From: Candidatus Obscuribacterales bacterium
GTDB lineage: Bacteria; Cyanobacteriota; Vampirovibrionia; Obscuribacterales; Obscuribacteraceae
Length of the DNA stretch: 64,000 bases
NCBI GenBank assembly: GCA_020634035.1
Contig: JACKCM010000007.1
Span: forward strand, 472,740-536,739
Direction of reading: 5' to 3'
Translations under genes and position numbers: made by a program
Notes under the pieces: generated by a model
Databases searched by the model: none
Told to the model about the DNA's origin: nothing
What the model saw: only the letters and a program-made list of their open reading frames with translations
Part shown: positions 60,800 to 64,000 of the stretch, piece by piece
How the letters are laid out: each line of letters begins with the position of its first letter
Position numbering within the stretch: position 1 is the first letter of the stretch

Positions 60800-61951
60800 T
60801 TGAAAGTCTCGACATCGACAATCACTAGAATTTCGCCAGTTTTTCTTCCGCTTCTTTGTAGCTTTATGATCTCGGTCGGCTTCCTTCTGGAAGTTGAAGC
60901 AAAATCAGAGGCGGCTAAAGAGAAGGAAGCGGGCGATTTTCTCTACTTTCATGGTGATCGCGACGAAGCGATAGAGCGATTCGAGCATGCAGCGGAGCTG
61001 GAGCCGGACATGGTCGATGCTCACATGAGTCTGGTCAATCTGTACTTGCTCAGTAAAAATCGTGGGGCTGCGCTGGAGCATGCTAAGGCTCTGGTGAAGC
61101 TGAAACCGAAAGACAAAAACATGCATATGCTGCTCGGCAATCTTTATCGCGGGGATAAACACTATGACGAAGCGGTGAAGGAGTTTGAAACGGCTGTCGC
61201 TCTCGGGGTACCGGAGCAATCAGTTATGAATATTCTCGGTTATATCTATCTCGATTCAAAGCAACTGGAAAAGGCTCTGACTTGTTTTGCCAGAGCCGCC
61301 GATGGCAAAGATCGTGCTGCTGCTGTCGATGCAAGATTGGGAGCGGCGGTGACTAAGTTCAGGATGAATAGAGGTGATGATGCTCTTGCCGATCTCGATA
61401 TTCTGATTAAAGAAAGTGGTGGTACCGGCAGTGCATACTTAACCAGAGGGCATCTGCGGGCAAATCTGAATAAACTTGACGGTGCGCTGTCTGATTTTAA
61501 GGAAGCTCTAAAGAAAGAGCCTGAGAATGCCAGAGTACACGAGGCTATCGGAAATATCTATTATCGACAGGGCAAGAAAGACGAAGCTGAGAAAGCCTTT
61601 TTGAAATCGGTCCGATTGGACAAAGAAAATGCTTCGGTTCATTACTCTCTTGGCACGTTGGATCTCGAAAACAAGAGATTTGAAGAAGCGGCGGTCCACT
61701 TTGAGAATGGAGCAGAGGTGGACGAAGATACCGAAAGTCGCAGGAAGATGCAGGATCTCGCCCGTAGAATACGATCTCCTTTGGGGGCAGACACGATTGA
61801 CGAAGCTGATTACACGGGGATAACTTCCAGGCGAAATTTCTTTGATCTCAATTATTGTGATCTTCTGGTGATCCCGAACAGTGTCTGGCTGGAATCAAAA
61901 GAGAGGGTCAAAATCGAAAATTCGGGGATGTCGCCGGAGCCCAAGCGTTGA
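60800..61951 (+). CDS. Secreted TPR-repeat protein
   Basis: A 383-residue protein starting at a TTG (60800). An N-terminal hydrophobic signal (about 10-34) ends in V-E-A. Residues 40-330 are seven to eight 34-residue TPR units of the A-x-x-x-F-x-x-A-x-x-L-x-P type, for example D-E-A-I-E-R-F-E-H-A-A-E-L-E-P and D-E-A-E-K-A-F-L-K-S-V. The last 50 residues are a non-repeat tail. It would scaffold complexes in the periplasm. No clear ribosome site precedes it; the next gene begins 235 bp later, so it is likely a single unit. Confidence 0.82.
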   Translation: MKVSTSTITRISPVFLPLLCSFMISVGFLLEVEAKSEAAKEKEAGDFLYFHGDRDEAIERFEHAAELEPDMVDAHMSLVNLYLLSKNRGAALEHAKALVKLKPKDKNMHMLLGNLYRGDKHYDEAVKEFETAVALGVPEQSVMNILGYIYLDSKQLEKALTCFARAADGKDRAAAVDARLGAAVTKFRMNRGDDALADLDILIKESGGTGSAYLTRGHLRANLNKLDGALSDFKEALKKEPENARVHEAIGNIYYRQGKKDEAEKAFLKSVRLDKENASVHYSLGTLDLENKRFEEAAVHFENGAEVDEDTESRRKMQDLARRIRSPLGADTIDEADYTGITSRRNFFDLNYCDLLVIPNSVWLESKERVKIENSGMSPEPKR

Positions 61952-62186
61952 ACAACGCCGTCTTTGAAAAAGGTTGTCAATAACAGATTGGAAAGTTTTG
62001 GAATAATCTTAACAACTGGCTTTTCGCTTTTATCTCAAGCTGAGAACCGGATAGCAGTTTGTGATCAGGGGTTTGTTCAGAACTTGTGAAAACCTGATGA
62101 AGTCAAGGGTATGGGCTGCACCATGCTCCTTCGGTTATCATGAATTCGCGCTCTCTGGCTCTGGAACTTACTAGAACCTTTTCAAA

Positions 62187-63524
62187 ATGGAATCTCCTGG
62201 TATTCGGTCCTACAATTCGGTTGATTCAATGTGCCTTAGAAATTTAGTTTCTAAGGTGAGCAAATTATTGTTTCTGACCGCAGCCATATTCGGCATCAGC
62301 AGTCAGGCTGTGCTCTGTCAGGATGCTTCCGGTCTCAGTCCTATCACTCTAACTGGCCGTACACTGGTGGCGCAGAACTTTGGCGGTGGCGATCGTACAC
62401 CCAGTCCTGCAATTATTCCGACGGATATCACACCGACCCGGGTTGGCGATGAGAGGGAGCTGATTCGACCTGGCTATACTTTTTATTGGAAACAGAAGTT
62501 TCCTCGATTATGGTTTAGTTCGGTCACCGAAGTGTCTCAACGATTCGAGAGCAATGTGCTTTTCACCGCAAGGAATCCGGAAAGAGACTATGTTTTTCGG
62601 GTGCAGCCTAATGTTACTCTCGGTTATAACTTTTTGCCTAATTCGAGCATCTACTGCAATTACTTTCTGATCAAAGACGTTTATGCTCGACATGGATTCT
62701 TGACCAATCCGACATTTATGTCTCTGGCTGGCGGTTTAAGACAGGATGTGCCGCTGGGAACCAGGTCTAATCTCCAGGCCGACTTTCAAGTTCGACAGCT
62801 ATGGCAAGCAAGGAATCTGAGGCAGGCAGACATTCTGCCAGGTATAACCTATACTCATGTTTTTTCGCCGAAATTAATCGGTTTTGCCAATACCCAGTTG
62901 CAGCTGAGAAGCAGAAATCTTTTTGCCACCGGTACTTTTAGAGAGATTGATCCATTTTTCACCCTCGGGGTTCTGGGAAGGTGGAAAGATTGGAATGCCA
63001 TCGCCACCAATACCTTTGTCTCTAACTTTAGATACCCTCAAGCTATTCCACCCCAGCGCAATTACGCCATGATCAGCTCTTTCGAGCTCAATAGACCGAT
63101 TTCGAAGAAGGTACCGGGTACGGTGGCGTTCTTTCGGGCAGAGCCTATCTGGAACTTCGGCAGCAACAGTGTACCGGGACTGAGTGGTTTCGATTTCCGA
63201 ATTTTTGGCGGTATTCGAATGAGTGTGATCAAGCCTTCCTATTATGCCCAGGTGGAGAGGTTGCGCAAGCAATTAGATCAAGTTACCCACGATCCGAAAG
63301 CCCGTCAGAGAATCTCGAGTCGAAAACACTCGAATAGAATAGCCCAGTCTTTGCCTGAACCGTCTCAAATTCCAGTCGAGATGGCTATTGATATAGCCCA
63401 TGATGAAGGACTATTACCCGATCAAGAGAGCGCTTCTGAAGAGTCGACCGCACTGGTGCAAGATGAAGTATCTTTGCCTGCAACAGCTCTTTTGCAGATT
63501 CACCGTGATTTCATAAGCGAATAA
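62187..63524 (+). CDS. Probable outer-membrane beta-barrel protein
   Basis: A 445-residue protein (or 431 from ATG 62229) with a signal peptide ending in V-L-C-Q near residue 45. The Cys in L-C-Q-D does not sit in a clear lipobox. Residues about 90-350 show alternating hydrophobic strands rich in Tyr, Phe, Asn and Arg (Y-T-F-Y-W-K-Q-K, L-G-Y-N-F-L-P-N-S-S, F-V-S-N-F-R-Y-P), the usual look of an outer-membrane barrel of 14-16 strands. A C-terminal extension of 75 residues is polar and acidic with L-D-Q-V-T-H. I do not recognise a specific family. It implies a diderm cell. Confidence 0.65.
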   Translation: MESPGIRSYNSVDSMCLRNLVSKVSKLLFLTAAIFGISSQAVLCQDASGLSPITLTGRTLVAQNFGGGDRTPSPAIIPTDITPTRVGDERELIRPGYTFYWKQKFPRLWFSSVTEVSQRFESNVLFTARNPERDYVFRVQPNVTLGYNFLPNSSIYCNYFLIKDVYARHGFLTNPTFMSLAGGLRQDVPLGTRSNLQADFQVRQLWQARNLRQADILPGITYTHVFSPKLIGFANTQLQLRSRNLFATGTFREIDPFFTLGVLGRWKDWNAIATNTFVSNFRYPQAIPPQRNYAMISSFELNRPISKKVPGTVAFFRAEPIWNFGSNSVPGLSGFDFRIFGGIRMSVIKPSYYAQVERLRKQLDQVTHDPKARQRISSRKHSNRIAQSLPEPSQIPVEMAIDIAHDEGLLPDQESASEESTALVQDEVSLPATALLQIHRDFISE

Positions 63525-63543
63525 AATAATAGGATGAGCCGGT

Positions 63544-64000
63544 TTAGGCTTTTACCCTGATCTCGCCATCGGTTATATCTATCCGTATTTTTCTGTCCCT
63601 GTCTGTTTCCATTTCGCTGCCATTTTCCAAGATAAGCTCGGATACAGGAACTTGAATCAAATTTCGGATCATGCGCTTTATAGGTCTGGCACCATAGTCA
63701 GTGTCTGTGCAGAGGTTGGCTATATGTTCGACTACCTGCGGGGCCACCAGAAGCTCATGACCGGTGCTCTTCATATGACTGCGTAGTTCTTCTAGTTGCA
63801 GTTGCACAATCGCCTTCAGCGCCTCTCCGTTCAAGGGTTTGAACCGCACGATCTCGTCGATTCTATTTAGAAGCTCTGGTTTAAAGGTCTTCTGAAGTTC
63901 ATCTCTAAAAGCCGGAGATAGAGAGTCTATACCGGTGGAACCGGCTTGTGCTCTCGGGTTCAGGTTGCGAGAATTTGCTTCGGCAGAAAAATCTGCACCG
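63544..64000 (-). CDS. Clp AAA+ unfoldase (ClpB/ClpC type), C-terminal part
   Basis: The open frame runs from the stop at 63544 to the window end, about 152 codons of a larger protein. The segment F-R-D-E-L-Q-K-T-F-K-P-E-L-L-N-R-I-D-E-I-V is the conserved end of the second ATPase domain (sensor 1 / arginine-finger region) and Y-G-A-R-P-I-K-R-M-I-R is sensor 2 in the D2 small domain. The tail (to V-K-A) has no M-domain or protease-binding loop visible, so ClpB and ClpC cannot be told apart. A hydrophilic insert follows the start of the visible part (G-A-D-F-S-A-E-A). It converges with the barrel gene with 19 bp between stops. Confidence 0.88.
   Translation of the reverse strand, partial: GADFSAEANSRNLNPRAQAGSTGIDSLSPAFRDELQKTFKPELLNRIDEIVRFKPLNGEALKAIVQLQLEELRSHMKSTGHELLVAPQVVEHIANLCTDTDYGARPIKRMIRNLIQVPVSELILENGSEMETDRDRKIRIDITDGEIRVKA

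Overview
The window looks like a chromosome segment of a diderm (two-membrane), non-phototrophic bacterium related to Cyanobacteria. The best guess is the Vampirovibrionia/Melainabacteria side, for example an Obscuribacter-like organism, and this is inference. It rests on a cyanobacterial-style Hfq-like protein, an MEP-pathway ispF, Rcp1-like single-domain response regulators, an ethylene-receptor-type sensor kinase, Hanks kinases, a probable outer-membrane barrel, and no photosynthesis gene. GTG and TTG starts are frequent. No rRNA, tRNA, insertion sequence, integrase or CRISPR array was seen.

Region 1 (1-11.3 kb) is mostly housekeeping and metabolism. It holds the edge of a secreted protein, a MerR/von Willebrand A pair, a threonine/serine dehydratase, a secreted protein, and a minus-strand operon of biotin carboxylase, biotin carrier, ispF and an FAD monooxygenase. 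A plus-strand operon of 3-hydroxyacyl-CoA dehydrogenase, glycosyltransferase and an Hfq-like protein follows. The biotin carboxylase and carrier are separated only by a frame change at a run of ten A's, so they may be one protein.

Region 2 (11.4-24.6 kb) is cell shape and envelope: mreB-mreC-mreD-mrdA, a coiled-coil protein, an AraC/GyrI regulator, two tandem MscS channels that share an unusual extracytoplasmic domain, a response regulator/kinase pair and a DUF389 membrane protein.

Region 3 (24.7-59.1 kb) is a dense signalling island around one 13.8-kb gene. It contains an ethylene-receptor-like histidine kinase, a five-gene phosphorelay operon with a membrane thioredoxin-fold protein, several REC/PAS/GAF histidine kinases, four single- or two-domain response regulators, and two paralogous proteins that fuse a NarL-type response regulator to a zinc ribbon and a Ser/Thr kinase. 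In the centre is a 4588-residue exported repeat protein with a His/Cys-rich N-terminus, a giant Gly/Asn-rich beta-solenoid built from about 61-residue units nested in about 547-residue super-repeats, and a FecR-like C-terminus. Paralogous sensor-kinase / Rcp1-like regulator / response-regulator-kinase sets lie on both sides of it. I infer that this is one regulatory locus controlling a surface structure.

Region 4 (59.2-64 kb) holds an N-formylglutamate amidohydrolase family protein, a 42-residue membrane protein, a small conserved protein, a TPR protein, a probable outer-membrane barrel and the C-terminus of a Clp ATPase.
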